Part shown: one piece after another, positions 29,204-40,082 of the stretch
Position numbering within the stretch: position 1 is the first letter of the stretch
Layout of the letters: every line of letters begins with the position of its first letter
Assembly (NCBI GenBank): GCA_024195585.1
Contig: SWBL01000177.1
Location: 38,317-102,316 of the forward strand
DNA length: 64,000 nucleotides
Direction of reading: 5' to 3'
Origin: Aureobasidium sp. EXF-3400
Lineage: Eukaryota > Ascomycota > Dothideomycetes > Dothideales > Saccotheciaceae
Translations under genes and position numbers: made by a program
The notes under the pieces: generated by a model
What the model saw: the letters and a program-made list of their open reading frames with translations, nothing else
What the model was told of the DNA's origin: nothing
The model's database searches: none

Positions 29204-30224
29204 TCACAAAGTATTCTCCCTCTGGCGCAAGCCCAATATTCTGGGACTGTGAACAACAGGCAAGGACTGAGAAGGCATGTGACGCTTGGGTATTTTGTCT
29301 GCATGTGCCATGGCAGCAGCGTCCAGGGTTTTCTCGACTTCATGCACAAGCTCGTCGGCGCTGGCAGCGTCGGCTACGATGGCTCGCAGACGAATCAAGA
29401 TAGCGTCAAGGAAGGTGTCCAGGAGAAGATACATGTTGTGTTCTGGCTCTTGACGATGGAGTTCAAGAAAGGGAAGGTAGACAAAGTCATCGTAGAGGGT
29501 AGCCATGCGATGAAAGACCTTGGCCTCGACATGATTCGGCTTGTGTAATCCACTGTGATATTTGTCAGTCTACTGTTTTGCTCAGAAGAGTATTAGTTGC
29601 TCACTCAATGATATCGATCCATCTGGTGACTTCTTCTAGAGCAATCTCAGTTGGCATCTGATAATCAGACAGCTGATCTTTGGCCGAGCTTGCAGCATCA
29701 AATCTTTGCTCCAGCTTCTCCAACACCAGATCCAAGAAGTCGCATATGTCGTGCGCAATGTTTTCAATATCGCGTGCAACATCTCCGCGAAGGATGTGTG
29801 AAGGTGGGAAAAGCTGGCGAGATACGTGGACAATCATTCTGACCATAGCCAGCAGCATGTCCTTCAAAGACTGCTCGATCTTCGATGTGCGAATTAGGTG
29901 CATCAATCCCTGAGGCAACAGATTGGTCTTGGAAGAGAAGATGGATGAAGTTGGCGTAAGGGGAACAAGTGCATTGCGGCGAGGTGCGCGAATAGTCGAG
30001 TCATGTTGTTCGGGGTCATCGAGGTAGTAGGAGGGGATCCATTGAATGGTTGTATCTAGGGCGTCCGCATGAATGAAGGGTTCGCTGGCGATTGTTGACA
30101 GCGATCCTGTTGCGCTGCCATGACTGCGTGCTGATGGAGGCTTGCTTGAAGAGAGACTTGAGCTGTGCTGGGATGATGAGTTGGTTGTAGTGCGCGAGTG
30201 CGATGATATTATCGAGCGCGACAT
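29204..30224 (-). CDS. unidentified helical protein
   Basis: Exons are 30224-29605 and 29552-29204, giving 322 residues; the intron is 52 nt with a GTGAGC donor and a CTGAC branch site. A Ser/Thr-rich N-terminus (about 45 residues) precedes a long, mainly helical region with many hydrophobic heptads (LKDMLLAMVRMIVHVSRQLFPP, DVARDIENIAHDICDFLDLVLEKLEQ, MYLLLDTFLDAILIRLRAIVADA). No catalytic motif or signal is visible. The start is uncertain: another minus-strand frame that reads well (MFHRSNHTPLQK...) overlaps from 30423 to 30016, so an unseen 5' exon or a different splice form is possible. It converges on the coiled-coil gene and the two transcripts almost certainly overlap at their 3' ends. 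Confidence 0.65.
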
Positions 30225-30714
30225 CTCGCTTGTCTTTGTAGAAGAGGGTGCTGCTGTGGGAAGGAAAGCAATGGATTGTTGTGGACAAAGAACCAGGTTT
30301 GAGTGTTGTGCTTCCTGTTGCGGAAGACGACAAAGAGGCAGGAACAGCCAACACGTCTAACCAGTCACAAAAGCAATGAACACGGGTTTTCTGCAAGGGT
30401 GTATGATTGGAACGATGGAACATTTCTACAAACCAGACAAGAGATGTGTCATTCTCGTCGAAGCCATTCCGCCATGATGTTTCGTTGCCGACGGCGAATT
30501 AGCTACCTTTTAAACAAGTTGACAATGCCCACAAGTCACCACCCAAGTGAACAAGACGTTCGGTTCGGGTAGTAGATTAACTTGAAAAGCGTTCAATCTC
30601 CGCAAGTAGACTCGATCACCACGCCACTGAATCGTTTTCACCAAGAGATGAAATCGGAGGCATGACAACTTTAAAGAAGTGCGGGTTCTCAACAATAATT
30701 ATCCAAATCATGTA
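30225..30714. other. intergenic region, 0.5 kb
   Basis: This lies between two minus-strand genes: the upstream side of the 322-residue gene and the 3' end of the RING-CH gene. It overlaps a minus-strand open frame (30423-30016) that may be an alternative 5' part of the 322-residue gene. No other feature is seen. Confidence 0.45.
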
Positions 30715-31795
30715 TCATTCATCGTCCTCATCGTCGTCTACACCAGGAACGTCCATTACACGATCTGATGCAGCGGCGAGAGTACGACGACTCCAGGCTC
30801 GAACACCTTTCCAGACAGCCTAATAACAAGGTTAGCTGGGTTTCTCAATGAACAAGTAGAGCGAACATACCCAGATGAAGGTGAAGATGCCGACCGCCAC
30901 AGCGATCCAGCTGATCTGAGCCATCCTATCTCGACCGGTGGTGCGCCCACCCCCAACCGAAGTGCGCATGTTGTACATTTGCCATGGACTCAAAGTAAGT
31001 AGAAACTTGGCAAATCCGACCAAGCCCAGAGAGGCAAACCCTTTGATAAAATGCTCGGTCCATGTGACAGGTTCATCTGCGGGTAACAAGGATTGGGAGC
31101 CATGGGCAAGTGTATCGTAAGGGTCGAGATAGAGGTTGATGATGGGATCAGCCACGTAACCTAGAGCAAATGAACAGGCGATGAAAATGGCCAAGGTAAG
31201 CAAGATTTGAGCAGCTTTGGCATGTTAGTAGGTTGGAACCAGATCAGACTTGATCAAACAGCTTACCAGTACTACTGATCCAGTGTGCCCAATTCATTCG
31301 TTCTAGACGATATTTGTACCTACATGTTGGGCATTGCCAGTAGTTACGTTTTGCGGCAGGATTCTGAAGACGCCAGGCTTGCAGACACTGCTCGTGGACA
31401 TATTTCTGGCTACCCTTGCACAGGCACGGACGAAGCAGACGACCACCATCTTCGCTCTCATATGTGACGTTTGGGGCCGAGCGCAAAAAGGCCGGCAAGG
31501 AATCTGACGGCGGATGGTATGTAGGCAAGACGGTCTCCAAGCAGATGCGACATGTGCGTGGTCTGTAATGACGTTCGCGAGGTTGTCGGCCTGTAGAACC
31601 TGCTGAGGATGAGGGAGGTGATCGAGGCGGAGCGTGGTGGTCTTCATTCTCATGCTGTTGTTCCTGTTTGGGTTGAGTGTCGCTCTGGAATGTCTGTGGC
31701 TTCTTTTCTTCTTTGACATTGTCATTCGTCCAAGAACCGGGCAAGTCGTCGGGCCAAGTCCAAGATGGCGGGTCAATTGACGACGACGAAGCCAT
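30715..31795 (-). CDS. RING-CH (MARCH-type) membrane E3 ubiquitin ligase
   Basis: Exons are 31795-31267, 31214-30871 and 30819-30715, giving 325 residues. After a disordered N-terminus, a full C4HC3 RING-CH domain is visible: C82, C85, C124, C126, H134, C137, C155, C158, with the family spacing C-X2-C-X38-C-X-C-X7-H-X2-C-X17-C-X2-C. Then come hydrophobic segments (ILLTLAIFIACSFALGYV, FASLGLVGFAKFLLTL, ISWIAVAVGIFTFIW) consistent with two or three membrane spans, and an acidic tail (VDDDEDDE). Such proteins ubiquitinate membrane proteins in the endomembrane system. The exact membrane and targets are unknown. The X38 gap is in the long range for this class. The gene is divergent from proteasome alpha-2, with 422 bp between start codons. 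Confidence 0.9.
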
Positions 31796-32217
31796 GGTAA
31801 GAAAGCAATATTCAGGTGCCGGTAGTGTTTGAGGTGCAGTGCAAGGCAGGAGCAGCAGCGGTCATGATCAAATGGAAAGAGTTGAAGAGGCCAGCTGGTG
31901 TTTCTGCCTTGTGCCTTGTCGGAGGGAAAAGCTTCTTTGGTGCAGGCTGATGCTGCAAACGGAAGAAGAGGAAAGAACGATCAGGCCTTGGCAAGTCCTG
32001 GCGAGTGGCCCGAGCTCCCCTCCTCGGTAGCGCGTCACTGAATGAGCGCCTGCGCCTGCGCTGTGGGCGAGAGCAGCAGGAGCTTGATACAAACCATCAA
32101 CCATAACGTCTGTTACTGTCGTCTCGTCGCCTGTTTTCGCTTTGGTTGCAGCTTCATCTATCGCTCTGCAATCTCCTTCAGTCGCTTCTCCATCTTCGCC
32201 TCGTCCTCATCCACACC
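31796..32217. promoter_or_regulatory. bidirectional promoter RING-CH ligase / proteasome alpha-2
   Basis: The 422 bp between the two ATGs serves both genes. I looked for the yeast proteasome element GGTGGCAAA and did not find it on either strand. The proteasome side ends in a CT-rich leader. Confidence 0.6.
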
Positions 32218-33208
32218 ATGGCGGATCGCTACTCGTTCTCGCTCACTACCTTCTCCCCCAGGTACTAACATCCCATACTGTTTGCCCGACTCATAAGCTA
32301 ATCCTGACATAGCGGAAAGCTGGTACAGATTGGTACGCTCAAGTAGCCTTTGATCTCCAAGACTTTCGCTCATCTCCTCTCAGAATATGCTCTCAACGCC
32401 GTCAACCAAGGTGTTACCGCCCTAGGCATCAAAGGTCCGCATACATCTACCTTACGAATCTACTTCCGTCTAACTCCTCCTTCCAGCCACCAACGGTATT
32501 GTCCTCGCAACCGAGAAGAAGTCATCCTCGCCTCTCATCGATGCCGCCTCCGGAAGCAAGATCTCCCTGATCACTCCCAATATTGGTACTGTCTACGCCG
32601 GCATGGGTCCCGACTACCGCATTCTCGTCGACAAGGCTCGCAAGGTCTCACACACAAACTACAAGCGCGTCTACAACGAATACCCTCCTACTCGCATTCT
32701 GGTTCAAGATGTCGCTCGTGTCATGCAAGAGGCTACCCAATCAGGTGGCGTGCGGCCGTACGGTGTCAGTCTGTTGGTTGCCGGATGGGATGACGGTATT
32801 GAGCCTGAGAAGGAGGCTGCTGATGCTGGCGATGATGCAGAGAAGAAGGCCATCAAGGGAAAGACTGGCGGTATCCTCAAGGGTGGTCCTTCGCTGTACC
32901 AGGTCGACCCCAGCGGTTCATACTTCCCCTGGAAGGCTACTGCTATCGGAAAGAGCGCTACCTCGGCAAAGACTTTCTTGGAAAAGCGTTACACAGACGG
33001 TCTCGAGCTTGAAGATGCCATTCACATTGCTCTTCTCACACTCAAGGAGACCATTGAGGGTGAGATGAACGGTGACACCATCGAGATTGGTATTGTCGGT
33101 GCTCCCGCCGATCACCTGCTTGGTGTTGAGGGTGTAGAGGGTGCTCAAGGTCCTCGTTTCAGAAAGCTCAGTTCGCAAGAAATTGAGGATTATCTGACGA
33201 GTTTGTAA
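32218..33208 (+). CDS. PRE8: 20S proteasome subunit alpha-2
   Basis: Exons are 32218-32261, 32313-32332, 32384-32434 and 32487-33208, giving 278 residues. The alpha-type signature is assembled across the small exons: [23 protein letters not shown], then ALNAVNQGVTALGIKATNGIVLATEKK. Later conserved parts are SLYQVDPSGSYFPWKATAIGK and LELEDAIHIALLTLKE. The protein forms part of the alpha ring that gates the 20S core in nucleus and cytoplasm. Compared with the yeast (250) and human (234) subunits there is an extra segment at about residues 143-172 (PEKEAADAGDDAEKKAIKGKTGG), rich in Glu, Asp and Lys, in a surface loop before the SLYQ strand. Exon 2 is only 20 nt. All junctions are GT-AG. It is divergent from the RING-CH ligase. 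Confidence 0.96.
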
Positions 33209-33605
33209 ACGGAGCATTTACGGGCATGGCGTTAATTTCGAATCTTCTACACATGACGACGGACGGCTCTGTATACTAACAATTGGCTGCGGGTATGCCG
33301 GCCAAAATGACATCAACTTCTTTGTCGACTCAACTTTTGCATAACCACCCAATTACCGTGAAGCGACTTCTTATGACATTAGCCACTGCTGCTACAGCAC
33401 TTAGATACTGACCTCTCACAAACAGATCCTGAATGCATCTGCAAGAGAGAGCAAACGCCACAGTTCCTAGTACAAAGGCAACGACATGGTAGTCTAGTCA
33501 AAGTTGCATACCAAGTGCTTAGTTAATCGAACTACAGTAAATCCAAATAGTCGTTCATCCAAAAGTTCATTACAGTCCAAGTCCAAGTCCAAGTCCAACA
33601 ATCTC
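33209..33605. other. convergent intergenic region
   Basis: This is the 3' flank of the proteasome and ADH genes. A short run of AAGTCCAAGTCC-type repetition occurs at 33573-33600, just beyond the ADH stop. No gene is seen. Confidence 0.5.
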
Positions 33606-34751
33606 TTACTGCAAGTCCAAAACTACTCTTCCCTGAATCTTGCCCTTGTCCATCTCCTCAAAGATATTGGTCAACTCATCCATCTTTGCCGTTCTGAAAT
33701 GTGTCTTGATGATACCCCTGGCAGCTAGATCCAAAGTCTCGATCGCCTCCTTTCTGTTTCCGACAGCAGAGCCTACAATCTTCTGCTCCATGGCTACCAG
33801 GACTTGTGGGAAGGCAGTCCCAATAGGCTTCAACTCGCCCTCAGGCAATCCCACACAAACAAGTGTGCCGCCAAACTTGAGCAACTGCATACCGCTAGCG
33901 TAAGCTGCATTTGCTGCTGTCAAGACCAGTACGGCTTGGGCACCCAGCCCTCCGGTCAGTTTCTTGACTTCAGCAGCAACGTCAGAGGTGGTGGTGTGGT
34001 CGATAAAGTGCTCGGCGCCGCTTTCGAGTACGAGGTCTTTCTTGCTGCCGTGGTCGATGCCGATGATGCGCATGCCCATGCCGCGAGAACCCATTTGGGT
34101 TGCGATGTGGCCGAGACCACCGCCGGCGCCGAGGAGAACGACGAAGTCGCCGGATTGAGCGGTGGACTTGCGGAAGGCGGAGTAAACTGTTACACCTGCG
34201 CAGAGCCTGTTGTTGTGCTGTTTAGTATGTGTAGTCAAAGTCCCGGAAGGGAAACAGAAGACAACTTACATTGGAGCGGCAGCAGCAGAGTCCAACTCAT
34301 CAGGGATAGGAGTAACATAGTCGGCAGGTCCCAGGACGTATTGCTGATACGTGCCAGGCGTGTAGTACCCACTAACCTTCTGGTTGAAACATACACCATC
34401 ATGACCACTCAAGCAAGCAGGACAACCACCACAAATCGCACTGATCCACTTCACACCCACCCTCTGGCCAACCTTGACAGCAGCATTCTCGGTGCCAGGA
34501 CCCATGGCAACGATCTTGCCGACACCTTCGTGGCCACCGACTTGGCCGGATTGGGTTGGGTGTGGCAGGGCTTTCCAGCTATTGGTCATGATACCGAAGT
34601 CTGAGTGGCATACTCCGCTGTGTGTGAGGTTGATCAGGACTTCGCCTGGGCCGGGCGTGGGTGTGTCGAGTTCGACTACTTTTGTGCTGATTTTGCCGGG
34701 CTCGTCGTAGATGACTGCCTTGTACTTCTTGGGAATGTCGGGGGAAGACAT
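33606..34751 (-). CDS. zinc-dependent alcohol dehydrogenase, ADH1-like, NAD-type
   Basis: Exons are 34751-34270 and 34206-33606, giving 360 residues. This is a medium-chain dehydrogenase: catalytic zinc ligands in GVCHSDF, GGHEGVG and the LCAGVTVY cysteine; structural zinc cysteines in CGGCPACLSGHDGVC; a nucleotide-binding Gly-rich turn GAGGGLGHIATQ. The second strand ends in Asp (IIGIDHGSKK), which favours NAD(H) over NADP(H). Members interconvert ethanol or other primary alcohols and aldehydes in the cytosol. The family is large in fungi, so ethanol is the likely but not certain substrate. It converges with proteasome alpha-2. The 63-nt intron interrupts the codon for Met in APMLCAG. Confidence 0.92.
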
Positions 34752-36032
34752 TGTTGCTGAGGCCGAGAAGTGTTGATCTATGGATTGTGATATAGGGTGC
34801 TTGAGGAGTTGTATGCTTAGGAAATTGTGTTCTTGAGAAGGGAGAGATTGAGAGAGAAGAGGTAAAGATAGCTTCTTGACTTTGAACAAAATACTGCAGG
34901 TAGATAAGCCATCAGGGCAGATCAACGACCCTTGTACCTTCTAAGAGACAACCGCCTTCTCCTCATCTTGATTCCTTCGCCGAGGCAAGATTGACGGACG
35001 AGGTTGTCCTCCGAGCTGTATTGATCTTGTCTCAATGGCGGGGCAGGTTGCGGGGTAAAGGGTTGCAATGAGGGGCATGTGGAGATGTGCCCTGGTCAGA
35101 CGATAGGATTATGCTTTCTGTTCATGTGAGACGCGGCAGATGGAGCGGAGAGATGCTTCTGTGAGGTTCATGAAGGCTGACTTGGATTGCTGGTGTTCGT
35201 GAGATCTCGGTGGTACAAACCATACTGTTGCTTCATATCGTGCTTCTCGACCTATCTTAAGCTGTACGAGAGGATGGATGGAGACAACAAGAGACTGAGA
35301 AGACTACCCAACCTTACAAGAGCCGTGACTTGTGCTGTACGTATGCTGCTCGAGAGCTTGCGGTTCAGTTAGACTTATAGCTAAGCGGGCTTCGGACGTC
35401 AGAGGATTGAATGGTAAGTCAACAACAGCATTTGCAAGAGCCGTCTGTCAAAACAGTGTACTACTTTGCTATCAATGTAAATCAGTATGCGTTCATCATC
35501 TTTATAAGATGATCTGGATGTGGTCCTGTCAAGTTGAGATCTCACGCGAGGTTCATCAATATACGGAACGCAGCTCTCCAGACCCGCCGTTGGACACGCA
35601 TCGGTTTGCATTGTTTGCAGAAGTTTTCTCACAGGCTATAAAACTCGCCACCCGTCGCTCAACTCAACTCTTTTCTCTCTATGAAAGTTTATACTCTCGA
35701 GTATATAAATCCAGATAATTTGATTTGATTGCCTTATACACCGTGGGCCATCGAATTGAACATCTGGAGAGATACATCTCGGTATTAAGAAGCGGCGCTC
35801 CTATCACATTGGGCCTTGTCTCCCGTTATCCGAACACAGATTCTTCTTTTCAGCTATTTTAATTGTCCTTTGGTTCGTCACGATGAATCGATTGTAAGGT
35901 CGAGTCCACGTGACGATGGTCTGGATTTCGACAGACGTTTAGAGACCCTGGACGCTCTTCCGTCACTGTACATACCTACCTACCTGCAATCTCGAACGAG
36001 ACAACTTTATCACCTAAACACTGTTGCCACTC
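34752..36032. other. intergenic region between divergent genes, 1.3 kb
   Basis: This is the promoter region of the ADH gene (-) and the F-box-like gene (+). Short overlapping frames only; a CT-rich leader lies beside the ADH ATG. No repeats or RNA genes were recognised. Confidence 0.45.
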
Positions 36033-36908
36033 ATGGAGTCAGTCGCGTCGCCGTCGTCGTCTTCGGAGACGCCTGTTAAGAAGCCTTTCCCTTTCTTCGA
36101 ACTCCCCTCCGAGCTGCGTATCAAGATATATCAATACGTGCTGTTCATCGAACATGGAAATGGCGTTGTGGATCTGGACTACTACAACGACAGAAGAATT
36201 GCCCCACGTTTGACATGTTTCCGTGCTTGTCGGCGCATGCACGATGAGGCCTACCCAATCTTCTATGGCTCGCCACAGCAACCCTTTAGACTGTTTCCGA
36301 CTGGTGGACACATGTACAGAACCAAGAAGCCCTTGCTCGAACTTCTTACACCGACATATCGCGCCGCAATCAACACCGTCGAGCTGCGTCTAGGGCCAGG
36401 ATGGGAGAGGGTTAGTCCAGTGCGAGCGACTTCACAATGACTAGAAGCTAATGATCGTCCGTCTCAGATTCCTAAATGCTGGCACACCGGTCCCTCATTA
36501 GGCCTTACCGATTGCATCTCCCTACGTAACCTCAAAATCTTCGTCCAGATAGACCCAACCGATGCGACTTTCAAGGGACACCACGGAAAAGGCAATGACC
36601 AATACACATATATGAATATCTCTGCAGGCTGGTTGCAAGAAGTTCTCCAGCAGGTTCCAAGCATCTGCAATGTCGAGATTGATGCGTGGGAAGGAGTGGA
36701 TATTGTCTCACCAATGCTCAATGCGCTGGCCTCAGTGGTCTTGACCGCCGATAAGAGATTGACTTGGGGTCCGCAACGCTTGAAGAAGCTCGAAGACGAG
36801 AAACTGCACAAGGCACGCTGGGGTGTATCATGCGGTATGGAGTCCATGGACGAATTGGAAGATTTAATGACGGCTATGGTCATAGGAGAATCACGGAATG
36901 GGCTTTAG
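36033..36908 (+). CDS. F-box-like protein
   Basis: Exons are 36033-36410 and 36468-36908, giving 272 residues. After a Ser-rich start, FPFFELPSELRIKIYQYVL fits the short F-box-like motif found in many proteins of this fungal class, which is followed by a conserved body (RLTCFRACRRMHDEAYPIFYG, FVQIDPTDATF). F-box proteins can act as substrate adaptors of SCF ubiquitin ligases, but many fungal members are uncharacterised and binding to Skp1 is unproven. The ATG at 36033 is the first true ATG of the frame. The splice (GTTAGT...CTCAG) joins GWER to IPKCWHTGPSLGL, which reads smoothly. It sits between two alcohol dehydrogenase genes with no evident connection. Confidence 0.78.
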
Positions 36909-37697
36909 CATATTGACTTCGGGAGCATTTGACTTTGGGAGCGACAGGCGTACGGAGTTGAGCATCTGCTTCCTGGATTATGGTCCTTACCTTTCTACGA
37001 CAGCAACAGCATTGAGCAACAATATTCAATTAGGGTTTCGCATCTCCATCAACACAGACCTCGTGTTTCTCCAGACTACCTCCGGCGACATGTCCATCCG
37101 TGAAACCTCTTCTTATCGTGTTGGGGAGTTAAAGTCCGCCATATTTTCGTCGACTTTCTCAGGTTGCTGGAGCAAAAGACGGCTTACAAAGCTGTTGGGG
37201 CCTTTTTGACGAGGCATCCGAGGATCCGAGATAATCAACGGCAAGCGGTGAACGTCATGTAGAGATCCGTGCGCTGGTCCACCACCTTACTCGCAGCACG
37301 CCTCCATTCCTCATGTCAGTCTCATTGTGCTACACCAGTCATGCAATTGCGTGGTCAAAAGAGGCCTCGAACTTGTTCAACACTCGGTAGGAAGCTGCCG
37401 CAGTTTCAACAACAACGGCAGAAGCCACCGGGTAGGGCAAATATGCGACAATAACGAACATGATGTAAGGCCGGAGTTAAGTTGTGAAACAGCAAACAAC
37501 GCCGGCCGAAATTCGAAGATAGCATTTGGAAGGACATGGAGCATCCAGGAGCAAGACAAAATTTCTAGTCGCAAATCGCTCGCCTGTTAATATATAGCAA
37601 TCGCAGCCTTCCTCGTTACCTGCCCTTCTTTTCTCCCACCCCCTCTCTTCACACCACTCTTCCTCTTTCTCCCTCACAACACCACACATCTATCACC
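36909..37697. other. intergenic region and promoter of the ADH6-like gene
   Basis: A short open frame at 36898-37209 overlaps the end of the F-box-like gene and has no motif. The right part holds a TATA element and a 60-nt pyrimidine-rich leader before the next ATG. Confidence 0.5.
37591..37596 (+). promoter_or_regulatory. TATA box of the ADH6/CAD-like gene
   Basis: TATATA within TTAATATATAGC lies about 105 nt before the ATG at 37698. It is followed by a CT-rich tract from about 37610 to the ATG. TATA plus CT tract is a common layout for strongly expressed fungal genes. Confidence 0.55.
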
Positions 37698-38826
37698 ATG
37701 TCTACTGAGCAGGTTCCCGAGAAGTTCTCTGGCTGGTTGGGCCACGAGCCTGAGGCCGCCAAGGGCAAGATGGTCTGGGGCGAGTTCGAGCCCAAGGTAA
37801 GCCTTTTCCAATCCATTGATGCTGTTAACATTCACTAACGATTAATGACAGACCTGGGAGGAGACCGATGTCGACATCAAGATCTCCCACTGCGGTATCT
37901 GCGGTTCCGACATCCACATGCTCAGCTCCGGCTGGGGCCCTACTCCCTACCCCTGCTGTGTCGGCCACGAGATTGTCGGCAAGGCTGTCCGTGTTGGCAA
38001 GGAGGTCAAGAACATCAAGGTTGGCGACCGCGTCGGTGTCGGTGCCCAGGCTCAGTCCTGCCTTGAGTGTGTTGACTGCAAGAACGGCAACATGACCTAC
38101 TGCAAGAAGGCCGTCAACACCTACGGCTCCGTCTACCCCAACGGCAAGGACAAGTCCTACGGCGGTTACTCCAACTACAACCGCACCCACGGTGCTTTCG
38201 TCGTCAAGATCCCCGAGAAGATCGAGTCTGCCCACGCTGCTCCCATGCTCTGCGGTGGTGTCACCGTCTACTCTCCCCTCGTCCGCAACGGCTGCGGTCC
38301 CGGCAAGACCGTCGGTATCGTCGGTGTTGGTGGTCTCGGCCACTTCGGTGTCCTCTTCGCCAAGGCCCTCGGTGCTGACCGCGTCGTTGGTATTTCCCGC
38401 AAGAACGACAAGCGCGACGACGTCCTCAAGCTCGGTGCCGACAAGTACATCGCCACTGGTGAGGACAAGGACTGGGCCTCTGAGAACGCCCGCACTCTCG
38501 ACCTGATCATCTGCACCGTTTCCAGCGAGAAGATGCCCATGAGCGAGTACCTCTCCCTCCTCAAGGTTGGCGGTACCTTCATCCAGGTCGGTGCTCCCGA
38601 CGGTGGCAACCTTCCTCCCATCAACGCCTTCACCCTCATCGGCAACGGCATCAAGGTTGGTGGTTCCTTCATCGGTACTCCCCAGGAGATCGAGGAGATG
38701 CTCCAGCTCGCCGCCGACAAGGGCATCAAGCCTTGGATCGAGGTTCGTCCCATGAAGGAGGCTAACCAGGCCATCATCGACTTCGAGGAGGGTCTGCCCC
38801 GCTACAGATTCGTCCTTGAGAACTAA
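37698..38826 (+). CDS. NADP-dependent alcohol dehydrogenase, ADH6/cinnamyl-alcohol type
   Basis: Exons are 37698-37796 and 37852-38826, giving 357 residues. Catalytic zinc residues lie in HCGICGSDIH and GHEIVG; the structural zinc loop is CLECVDCKNGNMTYC; the coenzyme turn is GVGGLGHFG. The second strand is followed by ISRKNDKRDD; Ser and Arg here are the usual contacts for the 2'-phosphate of NADP(H). Such enzymes reduce a wide range of aldehydes (aromatic, branched, furfural-like) in the cytosol. Codon use differs sharply from its neighbours: codons end in C nearly everywhere, with AAG for Lys and GGT/GGC for Gly. With its TATA box and CT leader, this points to very high expression. The ATG has CACC before it. 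Confidence 0.93.
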
Positions 38827-40082
38827 ATGTTCTGACGATAACGTGTTTTTGCTTGGAACTTTGCTTGGAAAATAGAAAGGGCATCATGAACAAGCCCTAC
38901 TTAACGAATACCCCTACTATAGAACTATAGATCGTAGATTGCTACGAATTGCATTGGCTCTTGAACAACTGTTTCCTTACTTCCCGTCTTTGTGCTCTTT
39001 CATAATATGCCTATAAAAAGGCAAGATACTATTGAGATCGGAGTGAACCCCGCCGAAAGAGTTCCTCTCTAACAAACAGATACTTTCTTACTCTTCGGGC
39101 ACCACAATAATCACTAAAAGTCTATTGTGCTTTCTCACACAATTGACCTCTCATTTCTTTACCCTTCGTGCATGTGCTCCGCATACCGTATCTTCGATCA
39201 TCACTGTACTGTGGAGTCTACAGCTTCTGGTCAAGCGGTCATGGACGTAGTGTTCGTTGCTCTCGGACATTTGAGACTTTGGCTAGAAGGAAACATTGAC
39301 ACTGCAGGTCAGGCAGGCATATCTCGTATGTATAACGAATGAGAGATATGGTTGGGTGACGAAAGAGAAACTTTGGAGATGGATTTTGGTTGGTTTTTGA
39401 ATATACTCGTTGCTGATATTCCCGGTGGTGGGCGGCCTGGAAAGACATGATCTGAGCATGGATTTCGGGATCTGAGAGAATGGAAAGCAGAAGCGACAGT
39501 ATCTCTTTTGTAGAGGGTGAAGGACTAATTTGAACCCCCAAATTACGTGACATAAGATACCGAGATGTCACACACAAACTCTTGAATCAAATAGACGCAG
39601 ATAGAGTCAACTGTAATGGAGTTGGGTTGTTGTTGCTCATAGAGACAGGGTGCTCCCATTCGCATGTCACGGATTTATGATAACGATAAGACAAAACCCC
39701 GTACTGTAGGTAGACGCGAGTGGCGTCTGCCTAACATTCTTCTCTCACATACGGAAACAACTCAAGTCCTGTGTCGTAACACACTCTTTCACTCAGTGGC
39801 AGCAGGCTGCTTTCACACTCACGCCCATCACATTTCGGCCTCCGATTTTCAGCTCCTGGCTTTCAGATCCTGGTTTTGAGATCCGCTTTCATATTCACAG
39901 CTCTCTATCACACTTTCGCCTTCTGGTTTTCCAGATCCTCGTCGTCACCCAGATCCTCGTTGTCGCCCAGATCCTTGTTGTCGCCCAGCTCCGACACTCT
40001 TTGTTGCCTTTAGACCACTTAGACTTCGCCAAAGCGCCTCTCACAACTCGCCTCTCATACAACACAAGCAACACAAAACACC
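38827..40082. other. intergenic region, 1.26 kb, with promoter repeats
   Basis: No coding frame is supported. The right part, 39840-39995, is CT-rich and repetitive and includes three 18-bp direct repeats upstream of RAD7. Confidence 0.5.
39931..39992 (+). repeat. 18-bp minisatellite in the RAD7 promoter or leader
   Basis: There are three tandem units at 39931-39948, 39949-39966 and 39967-39984 with consensus CCAGATCCTCGTTGTCGC, plus a partial fourth (CCAGCTCC). Units differ at one to three positions. Looser CAGATCCTGG and GAGATCCG copies lie just upstream (about 39860-39885). The tract ends about 90 bp before the ATG. Confidence 0.85.

Noticed and set aside
33606..38826. Metabolic gene cluster around the two alcohol dehydrogenases
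   Set aside because: The genes between and beside them (F-box-like, proteasome, Rad7) have no shared pathway, and no backbone enzyme or cluster regulator is present.
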